Shown here piece after piece: positions 7,486 to 13,890 of a DNA stretch of 16,131 bases (the stretch's first letter is position 1; each line of letters begins with the position of its first letter). Where the stretch lies: NCBI GenBank assembly GCA_005881995.1, contig VBHV01000644.1, positions 2,551 to 18,681 of the forward strand. Direction: 5' to 3'. The position numbers were made by a program, and so were the translations under genes. This DNA comes from Chloroflexota bacterium. Lineage in GTDB: Bacteria; Chloroflexota; Ktedonobacteria; Ktedonobacterales; Ktedonobacteraceae. The notes under the pieces are model-generated. The model had not been told where the DNA came from and did no database searches. It was given only the letters and a program-made list of their open reading frames with translations.

Positions 7486-7992
7486 ATGGGAACACTCCAC
7501 TTACCGCCCGAGGTCGAGGCAGTGTTTCGTGAGTTTCGCACGTGCGAGTTCACGACCGTGAACCGGCAGGGTCAGCCGCTAACCTGGCCCACCGAGCCGT
7601 ATTATGATGCGCCTGAGGGCAGGCTCATCGTCACAGCCTCGATCGCCTTCCCGGTGAAGGCATATAACGCTCGCCGCCATCCCCAGGTAGCGATGCTCTT
7701 TTCCGATCCTACGGGCGCGCCCCTCAGCGACCCTCCAGCCGTGCTCGTTCAGGGAGAGGCCACCGTCACCGAACTGGTCGACGACCCTGCCTGGTCCTAC
7801 GCCATGTTCAAAGAATCTGTCCTCCGCCAGCCCCGCGCGCGCAGCTTTGTGAGCAACCCGCTGGCCCGTCGGTTGTTCACCTTCCAGTTTCAGCGCTTGG
7901 CAATTTGCGTGCAGCCCCAGCGCATCCTGGTCTGGCCGCGGGGCGATAGGGGTCAGACTCCTACCGAACTGGAGGTCCGCTATGTGGAATAA
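7486..7992 (+). CDS. Pyridoxamine-5'-phosphate-oxidase-like (PPOX/split-barrel) flavin protein
   Basis: A 168-residue protein of the FMN- or F420-binding split-barrel fold. Typical features are an opening helix (PPEVEAVFREF), the strand pair CEFTTVNRQGQPLTWPTEPYYD, the LIVTASIAFPVKAYNARRHPQVAMLF core, in which family members bind the flavin phosphate, and the LVQGEATVTE strand. The family includes FMN-dependent oxidases, F420-dependent reductases and haem-degrading relatives. Sequence alone does not decide the cofactor, although F420 types are common in Chloroflexota and Actinobacteria. The C-terminal half (PLARRLFTFQFQRLAICVQPQRILVWPRGD) completes the barrel. Its last 11 nt overlap the start of the next gene, which implies translational coupling. 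Reading from the upstream TTG at 7429 would add 19 basic residues that look non-native. Confidence 0.8.
   Translation: MGTLHLPPEVEAVFREFRTCEFTTVNRQGQPLTWPTEPYYDAPEGRLIVTASIAFPVKAYNARRHPQVAMLFSDPTGAPLSDPPAVLVQGEATVTELVDDPAWSYAMFKESVLRQPRARSFVSNPLARRLFTFQFQRLAICVQPQRILVWPRGDRGQTPTELEVRYVE
7971..7976 (+). promoter_or_regulatory. Internal ribosome binding site for the overlapping gene at 7982
   Basis: GGAGGT lies inside the end of the split-barrel gene, 5 nt before the ATG at 7982. It supports real translation of the overlapping gene rather than a chance ORF. Confidence 0.7.
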
Positions 7993-8446
7993 GCGACTGA
8001 TTGCTTGCGCTCGGACCTACCCCAGCGCCGTGTTGACCGTCGTTGAGGACTCCGGCTACCCCCGCAGTGTGCGCTGCGTTGTGGAGTTCGACGATGCCCG
8101 CGAGCTGATCCTCTTTCCTGTACGGCCCCTGGACGTGGTTGGCCGACAGGGGTCGGCCTGTCTGCTCTTCCACCAGCACAACGCCGACTTGAGTGGGCAA
8201 CGCGAATTGCTGATCAAGGGCGAACTACGCGAGGAAGCAGGCAAGCTTTTCCTGCGCCCGGGAGACTTTCTCACCGGCTCAGGACGTCAGGACACCGATC
8301 GCATGCCATACGCAGGGTCGCCGCTGGACATTTTCCGCTACATGATGCTGGGACGGCGCAAAGCGCGCGCATACCTGGCGAAGCGCGGGAAGCCTTGGAC
8401 GCCGCGCCCCTGGGGGAAGATGCTTCGCTACCTGGACGAGCCGTGA
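7982..8446 (+). CDS. Small protein, possible second split-barrel partner
   Basis: A 154-residue soluble protein that I cannot assign firmly. The first 85 residues run strand-rich (SAVLTVVEDSGYPRSVRC, ELILFPVRP, SACLLFHQHNADLSG, ELLIKGEL), which has the look of a pyridoxamine-oxidase-like half barrel. The C-terminal 65 residues are basic and helical (DIFRYMMLGRRKARAYLAKRGKPW). It overlaps the preceding PPOX gene by 11 nt and has its own strong ribosome binding site, so the two are co-expressed, perhaps as a heteromer. I see no signal peptide or membrane segment. The split-barrel assignment is an inference from pattern and context and could be wrong. Confidence 0.6.
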   Translation: MWNKRLIACARTYPSAVLTVVEDSGYPRSVRCVVEFDDARELILFPVRPLDVVGRQGSACLLFHQHNADLSGQRELLIKGELREEAGKLFLRPGDFLTGSGRQDTDRMPYAGSPLDIFRYMMLGRRKARAYLAKRGKPWTPRPWGKMLRYLDEP

Positions 8447-8495
8447 GCAAGCGGGGTTTCTCGTAGCGGCATCATCCTCTCAGGGACAGCAAGGC

Positions 8496-8609
8496 ATGAG
8501 CGAATGGGTGCGACGCTACCCGTCAAATACGCCCCTGCCCTCGGTTGAACTACTTGCCCAACTCCCGCAGTGGCAGCGCGGTGAAGTGATAGACCTGGGC
8601 GAAAGATGA
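8496..8609 (+). CDS. Possible 37-residue small protein
   Basis: An ATG-started ORF between the two-gene split-barrel unit and murD. It encodes a peptide beginning MSEWVRRYPS and ending VIDLGER. It has acidic and amphipathic stretches (VELLAQLPQW) and no membrane segment. The ribosome binding site is weak (AAGG directly upstream) and it ends just before the murD promoter. It may be a real small protein, a decayed gene tail or chance. I do not recognise it. Confidence 0.25.
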   Translation: MSEWVRRYPSNTPLPSVELLAQLPQWQRGEVIDLGER

Positions 8610-8615
8610 CTCAGG

Positions 8616-8624
8616 TGCTATGAT
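8616..8624 (+). promoter_or_regulatory. Extended -10 promoter for the MurD-like gene
   Basis: TGCTATGAT is a TGn-extended -10 box. No good -35 box accompanies it, as is common for extended -10 promoters. It predicts transcription from about 8631 and a leader of about 45 nt. Confidence 0.4.
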
Positions 8625-8675
8625 ACTCTTGTTGCTACAGGCATCGTCATCCTGCATGAGAATTGAGACTATCAT

Positions 8676-10043
8676 ATGGACTTTCAAGGTAAGCGCGTGC
8701 TGATCATGGGGCTGGGTTTGAATGGCTCTGGCATCGCTTCGGCGCGCTATACTGCCCAGCGCGGGGCGATTGTGCGCGTGACCGATTTGCGGTCGGCGGA
8801 GGTGCTGGCTCCAAGCATCCAGGCATTGGCCGGTTTGCCCATCGAATATGTACTGGGGGGGCATCGCGATGAAGACTTTCTGTGGGCAGACATTGTTATT
8901 CCTGTGCCGGGAGTCAGGCTCTCTTCGCCGTACCTGGGCATTGCTCGCGAGCACGGCGCGTTGATTACCCATGAGATCGTTCTCTTTTTTGAGGCATGCC
9001 CTGGTCGCATCATTGGTATAACCGGGACGCGTGGCAAAACCACCACCACGACGCTCATTTACGAGATCATACGCGCCACCGGCGCCCCCACCGTGATCGG
9101 CGGCAATGTCTCAGGCGTGGAAACGCTCTCGCTGTTGCCGGAGATCACGCCCGAAACGCAGGTCGTACTGGAAATATCGTGTGAACAATTAAACGGCATG
9201 GCCGCTCCTGCCATCAGCCCTTCGGTGGCAGTTATGACCAATATCTATCCCGACCATCTAGACAAGTACGACACGATGGAAGAGTATATCGATGCCAAAG
9301 CCAACATCTTCCGTCACCAGCGCGCAAACGACCTGGCGGTCTTTAACTATGACAACCCGGTGACACGCCGCCTGGGTGTGGAAGCTGCCGCTGTAACCTG
9401 GTATGCGAGCCTGGAACGTTGGGGGAGCTTCGCGCGTGGGTCTTCCGAAATCGTTCCCTTTATCTTCACCGACACACCTCTCAGGGGCAATCATAATCTC
9501 GCGAACATTTTGCTGGCGACGACCACTGCCAGGTTGTTGGGGGTGCCTGACGAGATCATCGCCACGACCATCAAGCATTTTCGTGGTGTACCCTATCGTC
9601 AGGAAGAGGTGGCCATAATCGACGGTGTGCGCTTTATCAACGACACGACCAGCACTATGCCCATTGCCGGGCAAATTGCGCTGCAATCCTTCGAAGAACC
9701 AATTGTGCTGCTTGCGGGCGGTAATACCAAGCACCTCCCACTGGAGGACTGGGCCGGCGCCATTGTGCAGCGCTGCCGGGACGTGGTTTTGCTGAAAGGA
9801 ACAGGCACCGATGAATTACTGCCGGTCCTGCAAGATGCCGCGGCCAGGCAGGGGAGAAAGAACCCGGTGCGCGGCGTCTTTGATAATTTCACCGCCGCGA
9901 TGGATTGCGCGGTCTCGCTGGCGCGCCCTGGAGATACGCTGCTCTTCTCTCCGGGATTCACCAGCTTTGGCATGTTCCACAATGAGTTTGACCGGGGCGA
10001 TAAGTTCGTCGCTTATGTACGCAAGCTGATGCAATCCGGTTAA
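8676..10043 (+). CDS. murD: MurD-type UDP-MurNAc-L-Ala : glutamate ligase, divergent
   Basis: A 455-residue Mur ligase. MurD adds glutamate to UDP-MurNAc-L-alanine in peptidoglycan precursor synthesis in the cytoplasm, using ATP. Visible landmarks are: an N-terminal Rossmann-like domain (KRVLIMGLGLNGSG, 6-19); the ATP P-loop GTRGKTTTT (117-125, K121); the EISCEQL motif (166-172, usually ELSSFQL); the TNIYPDHLDKY block (188-198) with the carbamylated-lysine candidate K208; and GNHNLANILLA (271-281). The C-terminal domain has FINDTTSTMP (320-329), LLAGGNTK (345-352) and SPGFTSFGMF (425-434). Several usually strict motifs differ: NDSKAT reads NDTTST, HR.E reads YRQE, and SPACAS reads SPGFTS. Catalytic ATP residues remain, so it is likely active, but substrate preference (D-Glu, L-Glu or another amino acid) is open. 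It is a single gene, not in a dcw cluster. The start has a weak ribosome binding site. Confidence 0.85.
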   Translation: MDFQGKRVLIMGLGLNGSGIASARYTAQRGAIVRVTDLRSAEVLAPSIQALAGLPIEYVLGGHRDEDFLWADIVIPVPGVRLSSPYLGIAREHGALITHEIVLFFEACPGRIIGITGTRGKTTTTTLIYEIIRATGAPTVIGGNVSGVETLSLLPEITPETQVVLEISCEQLNGMAAPAISPSVAVMTNIYPDHLDKYDTMEEYIDAKANIFRHQRANDLAVFNYDNPVTRRLGVEAAAVTWYASLERWGSFARGSSEIVPFIFTDTPLRGNHNLANILLATTTARLLGVPDEIIATTIKHFRGVPYRQEEVAIIDGVRFINDTTSTMPIAGQIALQSFEEPIVLLAGGNTKHLPLEDWAGAIVQRCRDVVLLKGTGTDELLPVLQDAAARQGRKNPVRGVFDNFTAAMDCAVSLARPGDTLLFSPGFTSFGMFHNEFDRGDKFVAYVRKLMQSG

Positions 10044-10102
10044 GGCAAGCGAGCAACTTGACCCCCCAGATTTCCTATGTTTTCCCGTCTATTTGTGTCG
10101 AT

Positions 10103-10138
10103 TATGTATACTACATACGGGGAAAAATCAGTATACTG
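10103..10138. repeat. Two GTATAC palindromes before the secreted-protein gene
   Basis: TATGTA-TAC-TACATA (10103-10117) is a perfect inverted repeat, and CAGTATACTG (10129-10138) is a perfect 10-bp palindrome. Their shared GTATAC cores are 25 bp apart, about two and a half helical turns. The second touches the ribosome binding site of the next gene. This arrangement resembles a paired operator. I do not know the cognate regulator. Confidence 0.4.
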
Positions 10139-10142
10139 GGGG
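10138..10142 (+). promoter_or_regulatory. Ribosome binding site that sets a GTG start
   Basis: GGGGG followed by AAA lies 7 nt before the GTG at 10150. The frame continues upstream to a TTG at 10093, which has no such site, and the extra 19 residues would place Cys-rich, non-signal sequence before the membrane anchor. Confidence 0.6.
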
Positions 10143-10149
10143 AAATACC

Positions 10150-11622
10150 GTGAGGCTTCCGCGAAACGGCAAACGCCTGTACACATACATCGCGTTTATT
10201 TGCGCTGCCCTCCTCTGGTTCTTCACAGCCTATCAAGGGTATGCGGGACAGCTTTTTAACCGCCTCGTGCCGCCGGATACAAGCTTAACCATGAATACCA
10301 ATCCATTCATTTTACAGGTAGTACCCCACGGTGCACATCCGGTTGTGACATCTACATCTACCCAGGGAACCACCAATCCCGGCCCTGTACCTCCTGGTGC
10401 CGGAACGATACCTGCGCTCTTTCCAAACTATTTGAGCTTTGGTGTCATGAATCCTCCTGCCCAGGCCTCGGCCCTCGATGACATGCGTTCAAGAAATGGA
10501 GCGGCCTTCACCTTTCGCTACCAATACCTGACGGGTGGGGCCAATACAGGGCGAGGATGGGAGACCTGGCAGCAGCCAACGGGCCAGTTCGCTACCTCTT
10601 ATATGCAGGAGAGCGCGCAGCACGGCTATATCCCGGCGTTCGTCTACTACGAAATTTGTCTCACCAACGGTCCTCATCCTTCTGATTACTGCGGTGGACA
10701 TAATATTGACCAGGACACTGCCAACCTGGCGAGCGCGTCAACGATGAACGCCTATTTTGCCAACTGGGACTTGATGTTGCAGAAAATCGGCGCGTTTGGG
10801 AAACCGGTGCTGGTGATTGTCGAACCTGACCTGTGGGGTTTTCTGCAAAATGCCTCGCATGGCAGCAATAACGCGGCCAGCATTCCCGCCAGCGTCAGTT
10901 CTTCGGGTTTTGGCGACGCTGCCGGTTTCCCCAATACCGCGCAGGGTTTCGCCTGGGCGTTGCTGCATATGCGCGACAAATACGCGCGCAATGCCATCCT
11001 CGCCCTGCACGCCTCAACCTGGGCGGCGGGCGCGGATATCGCCACCGATACCAGGTCGTCGCTCGACGTAGCGGGACTTGCTCGCAGCGAAGCCAACTTT
11101 CTCAATAGCGCGGGACTCAACGGCAACCCGCAGGGCATTTCAAGCTGGGACGTGATTTCAAGTGATGTCGCGGATTTTGACTCCGCGCAGCCGGGAGGAC
11201 GTTCCTGGTGGGACCGCTACAACGTCACCTACCCCAATTTCGCGCGCTACCTGACCTTTATCGGTGATCTCAGCCAGAATACGCGCCGCCGCGTCGTAAT
11301 GTGGCAGGTGCCTATGGGCAACCAGTATTTCGACACCATGAATAACACTTCTGGCCATTACCAGGACAATCGGGCCGAATATATTCTGGGGAACGTAGCC
11401 AGTTTTGCGGCTGCCGGGGTGATCGCCGTGCTGTTTGGTCCCGGCAATGGCGGCACCATGAATATCGATGCCATGCACGATGGCGTGACCAATCCCGCGC
11501 CCGTCAGCAGCTACGAGTGTAATCTCTGCAATACGCATAAGAGCAGCTATCCCGACGATGACGGGGGGTATCTGCGTCTTTTCGTTGGCCTCTACATGCA
11601 GCACCCGCTAGCGATTACATAG
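10150..11622 (+). CDS. Secreted or membrane-anchored glycoside-hydrolase-like protein, family not recognised
   Basis: A 490-residue exported protein. A basic N-terminus (RLPRNGKR) and one hydrophobic segment (about residues 11-32) form a signal peptide or anchor without a lipobox. A Pro/Thr/Ser-rich linker (about 60-90) leads to a roughly 400-residue catalytic-looking domain. Alternating strands and acidic loop ends suggest a TIM barrel: FTFRYQYLTGG, IPAFVYYEI, PVLVIVEPDLWGF (220-231, with E225 and D227), AILALHAS, WDVISSDVADFD (333-344), VVMWQVPMGN (382-391), VIAVLFGPGNGG (424-435) and DDDGGYLR (469-476). The VEPD and MWQVP strand ends are the best catalytic candidates. It could act on a cell-wall or plant polysaccharide, but that is inference, and no carbohydrate-binding module is seen. 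It follows the MurD-like gene by 106 nt and abuts a convergent gene after 2 nt. Two GTATAC palindromes lie just upstream. Confidence 0.7.
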   Translation: MRLPRNGKRLYTYIAFICAALLWFFTAYQGYAGQLFNRLVPPDTSLTMNTNPFILQVVPHGAHPVVTSTSTQGTTNPGPVPPGAGTIPALFPNYLSFGVMNPPAQASALDDMRSRNGAAFTFRYQYLTGGANTGRGWETWQQPTGQFATSYMQESAQHGYIPAFVYYEICLTNGPHPSDYCGGHNIDQDTANLASASTMNAYFANWDLMLQKIGAFGKPVLVIVEPDLWGFLQNASHGSNNAASIPASVSSSGFGDAAGFPNTAQGFAWALLHMRDKYARNAILALHASTWAAGADIATDTRSSLDVAGLARSEANFLNSAGLNGNPQGISSWDVISSDVADFDSAQPGGRSWWDRYNVTYPNFARYLTFIGDLSQNTRRRVVMWQVPMGNQYFDTMNNTSGHYQDNRAEYILGNVASFAAAGVIAVLFGPGNGGTMNIDAMHDGVTNPAPVSSYECNLCNTHKSSYPDDDGGYLRLFVGLYMQHPLAIT

Positions 11623-11624
11623 CG

Positions 11625-12284
11625 TTAATCCAGGTACCCCAACGCACGCAGGCGTGCCTTGATGATAGCAACCTGCTCATTCTCTCTATTCATCTCAGCC
11701 CAGCGAGGTGTAATCAGACCATACTGCTCAAGGTAGTACATCACGCGCATTGCGCTGCGTTCAGGTAGCTCACCGCTGGTATCGATGCTCAACTCCGGCG
11801 TATCTGGCGGCTGGTAGAGATGGGGAGCAATCGACAGGGTAATTTCTCCCTGTTCGATGCGCTTCTGACGCAGGTCTTCCGGGCAATGCAGGTACACTTC
11901 TACGAATTGCGAAATCTGTTCGCGCGCGTAGCTGCGTGCTTCCGCGTAGGGTGATACCGAAGAGGTGATGGTGATGATATCGTTACGCGCCAGCAGGGTA
12001 CAGATATACGTGGTGAATGCATCATAGCCGGGGGTATGGCTGCGATCCTCGCGAATCTCTTCCTCGACGTGCAATTCGAGGTTCAGCCATTTGGAGAGCG
12101 TCGGAGTATCGATGATCTCAGTCTTGTAGCCCCGCACGGCCAGCGCCTGCTTGAGCAGCCTGGCCAGCGTCGTTTTCCCGCTTCCCGGCAGCCCCGTGAA
12201 CCAGAGCGTGAAACTGAGATCGTGATGAGCCGAGATCGTTGACCAGCCTGGTCCCAGGTCCCATACCTGGTGTTCTTGCGCCAT
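11625..12284 (-). CDS. APS-kinase-like P-loop protein with altered substrate motif
   Basis: A 219-residue cytoplasmic P-loop kinase related to adenylylsulfate kinase (CysC), which phosphorylates APS to PAPS. Matching features are LWFTGLPGSGKTTLARLL (27-44, Walker A 31-39), the SSVSPYAEARSYARE block (108-122), FVEVYLHCPEDL (127-138) and YQPPDTPELSIDTSGE (157-172). The DGDxxR motif that normally follows the first helix is absent: the sequence reads IDTPTLSKWLN (58-68). The next DR..N.R.. stretch is only partly kept (EDRSHTPG). The C-terminus carries an extra basic and acidic tail (191-219). It may be a kinase with another acceptor, or an inactive or regulatory relative. AAGGAGGG precedes the ATG. 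The gene lies 27 nt after nuoH on the same strand and is probably co-transcribed with it, and no other sulfate-assimilation gene is present. Confidence 0.75.
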   Translation of the reverse strand: MAQEHQVWDLGPGWSTISAHHDLSFTLWFTGLPGSGKTTLARLLKQALAVRGYKTEIIDTPTLSKWLNLELHVEEEIREDRSHTPGYDAFTTYICTLLARNDIITITSSVSPYAEARSYAREQISQFVEVYLHCPEDLRQKRIEQGEITLSIAPHLYQPPDTPELSIDTSGELPERSAMRVMYYLEQYGLITPRWAEMNRENEQVAIIKARLRALGYLD

Positions 12285-12311
12285 ACCAGACCCTCCTTAC
12301 TTGCTCCCATC

Positions 12312-13046
12312 TCACTCGATGGAACGGGAAAGTTGAAGAGCAGGCACGGCGCTTTCACGACGTTGCGCATGAATCGCGGGAGCCTGCGCACGCAGCGTTG
12401 CTGACGTGGTAGCGCGACGTACCCACCAGATAAATCCTGCCACGCCAGCCCAATTTACCAGGGCAAGTACAATAAGGAAAACCCAGTTCGGCAGACCCAG
12501 GCTATTAGCAAGGAGATAAATCAAGCCGGTCAGCAGAATGTTTCCGAGTGTGAGAGGAATAAGAATGAGCCACGCGAACTGCATCAACTGATCGGCGCGT
12601 AAGCGTGGTAACGTGGCGCGCACCCACACAAAGATGAAGCAGACGAAGTACACCTTCGTCACAAAGTAAATGAGCGCGAGTACATTGCCGATCAACCCCC
12701 ACACGGGTGTGCCCAATCCGGTCAAGTACGAGACACCGGGACCGCTCCAACCTCCAAGAAAGAGGTACGTGGCGATGGCCGAGACGATGGTCATATTTCC
12801 ATACTCGCCCAGGAAGAACATGGCCCAACGGGCGCCACTATATTCGGTGAGATATCCTGCCACCAACTCTGACTCTGCTTCAGGCAGATCAAAGGGCGGG
12901 CGATTGGTTTCGGCTACGCCACAGATGAAGTACACCAGGAGCATCAATGGCTGTACCAGGAGAAACCAGGCCCAGGGTGTAAAGCCTCCGAAGAGGAAGT
13001 CGAGGATGGGGTTGTTCGTGTTGTGCCACACGTCCTGAAATTGCAT
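12312..13046 (-). CDS. nuoH: NuoH C-terminal fragment (244 residues)
   Basis: The C-terminal two-thirds of NuoH, readable from an ATG at 13046. It keeps the quinone-site signature [16 protein letters not shown] (43-58), [13 protein letters not shown] (59-71), FFLGEYGNM (77-85) and the conserved [13 protein letters not shown] stretch (141-153). Five or so membrane helices are visible, then a 35-residue Ala/Arg-rich tail that most NuoH proteins lack. Only a weak AAGAGA lies before the ATG and an in-frame TAA is three codons upstream. Separate translation is possible but not well supported. It overlaps the N-terminal fragment by 158 nt in another frame. Confidence 0.7.
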   Translation of the reverse strand: MQFQDVWHNTNNPILDFLFGGFTPWAWFLLVQPLMLLVYFICGVAETNRPPFDLPEAESELVAGYLTEYSGARWAMFFLGEYGNMTIVSAIATYLFLGGWSGPGVSYLTGLGTPVWGLIGNVLALIYFVTKVYFVCFIFVWVRATLPRLRADQLMQFAWLILIPLTLGNILLTGLIYLLANSLGLPNWVFLIVLALVNWAGVAGFIWWVRRATTSATLRAQAPAIHAQRRESAVPALQLSRSIE

Positions 13047-13617
13047 GATCTCTTAGAACGCTCGTAAGCATGACGATGCTCACCAGGGCCAGCACCAACG
13101 GTAGTTCGTAAGAAATCATCTGGGCAGCAGAACGTAGTCCGCCAATGAGTGAATATTTATTATTCGACCCCCAACCGGCCATAATGACGCCGATCACATC
13201 AATTGAACTCATGGCGACGTAGTACACGATGCCAGTCGCAAGCGCAATTCCTGGTAGTTCAATATATGGAGAGAATGGGAGTACAGCGAAGGCTCCAATG
13301 ATCGGTGCGAGAAAGACAGCTGGCGCGAGTAAAAAAACCCATTTATCACCGCTGCTCGAGTGAATATCCTCCTTTAACAGGAGTTTGACCACGTCAGCCA
13401 CCGGCTGTAACAACCCCTGCGGACTGGTATGATAGGGTCCCAGGCGGTCTTGCACCAGGGCCAGAACCTTGCGGTCAACATAACTCAAGAACGTGGCGCT
13501 GGTCAAAACGAAACCGAAGGCAACTACGAAAGTAACAACAAATTGTAAGAACTGCCACGAGAAAACTCCCTGCAGCAATTGCGTTCCTACATCATCGGCA
13601 AACACTGTCATGCACAT
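12889..13617 (-). CDS. nuoH: NuoH N-terminal fragment, with an out-of-frame tail
   Basis: The first 188 residues are genuine NuoH: the first long helix (about 22-46), the block [20 protein letters not shown] (family ERK..A..Q.R.GP), [17 protein letters not shown] and further helices ending in [15 protein letters not shown]. After that the frame is wrong, and about 54 unrelated Arg/Pro/His-rich residues follow before a stop at 12889. The start is ATG 13617, because GGAGG (13624-13628) lies 6 nt upstream of it. The frame extends to an ATG at 13638, but that start has no ribosome binding site. Confidence 0.75.
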   Translation of the reverse strand: MCMTVFADDVGTQLLQGVFSWQFLQFVVTFVVAFGFVLTSATFLSYVDRKVLALVQDRLGPYHTSPQGLLQPVADVVKLLLKEDIHSSSGDKWVFLLAPAVFLAPIIGAFAVLPFSPYIELPGIALATGIVYYVAMSSIDVIGVIMAGWGSNNKYSLIGGLRSAAQMISYELPLVLALVSIVMLTSVLRDHAISGRVAQHEQPHPRLPLRRLYTLGLVSPGTAIDAPGVLHLWRSRNQSPAL

Positions 13618-13623
13618 GTGAAA

Positions 13624-13628
13624 CCTCC
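13624..13628 (-). promoter_or_regulatory. Ribosome binding site that sets the nuoH start
   Basis: GGAGG on the minus strand, 6 nt before ATG 13617. It rules out the ATG at 13638, which lies upstream of it. Confidence 0.7.
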
Positions 13629-13692
13629 AGATGTTCATGTCCCTCGGTTCGCTTCGCTAAAGACCAATCATTGAGAGTTGCCTAACACATCA

Positions 13693-13721
13693 ATTGTATC
13701 ATTCGTCGGATAACTTGTCGA
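13693..13721 (-). promoter_or_regulatory. Promoter of nuoH
   Basis: On the minus strand TCGACA (13716-13721) and TACAAT (13693-13698) are separated by 17 nt, and the -10 box is TG-extended (TGATACAAT). The predicted start near 13686 leaves a leader of about 70 nt. A promoter here means nuoH is the first gene of its transcript. Confidence 0.55.
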
Positions 13722-13768
13722 TTCTCACACTTATCAAGACGTTGGAATGAGTCTTTTTTAGACCCGGC

Positions 13769-13797
13769 TTGCGTTGGCGCTAGAAGTTTGGTATAAC
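13769..13797 (+). promoter_or_regulatory. Promoter of pckA
   Basis: TTGCGT (13769-13774) and TATAAC (13792-13797) are separated by 17 nt. Transcription would start near 13804, giving a leader of about 87 nt before the ATG at 13891. Confidence 0.5.
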
Positions 13798-13874
13798 GTT
13801 GTAAAAGGCAAAAAGCGTTGTTCTGTACCAGGCGAAAGGTAAGAAGTGAACAATGTTGTTACCGGCGCGCCCCA

Positions 13875-13880
13875 AAGGAG
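13875..13880 (+). promoter_or_regulatory. Ribosome binding site that sets the pckA start
   Basis: AAGGAG lies 10 nt before ATG 13891. The frame is open upstream to a GTG at 13846, but that would place the site inside the coding region and add 15 non-conserved residues. Confidence 0.65.
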
Positions 13881-13890
13881 AGAAGAAACT

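Larger units (their letters stand above)
12312..13617 (-). pseudogene. nuoH: NADH-quinone oxidoreductase subunit H, split by a one-nucleotide frameshift
   Basis: NuoH is the complex I membrane subunit that joins the quinone pocket to the proton-pumping arm. Read as one gene, the frame breaks at 13053. On the minus strand CTA (13056-13054) is followed by one surplus A, after which GAG-ATC-ATG restores the rest of NuoH. Removing that base gives a 434-residue protein with all family blocks, a normal to slightly long length. The break lies between the end of one membrane helix and an outside loop. No homopolymer is involved. It may be a real mutation, a sequencing error or, less likely, recoding. 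The gene stands alone: no nuoG or nuoI flanks it, and it has its own promoter. A spare copy could therefore decay without loss of complex I. Confidence 0.85.

Noticed and set aside
9258..9734. A 158-codon open frame opposite the MurD-like gene
   Set aside because: Antisense shadow, with no start signal or recognisable protein.
10093..10149. Upstream TTG start for the secreted protein
   Set aside because: It would put 19 residues before the signal segment and would translate through the palindromes. GTG 10150 has the ribosome binding site.
13846..13890. GTG start for pckA
   Set aside because: It would place the AAGGAG site inside the gene and adds residues not typical of PEP carboxykinase.
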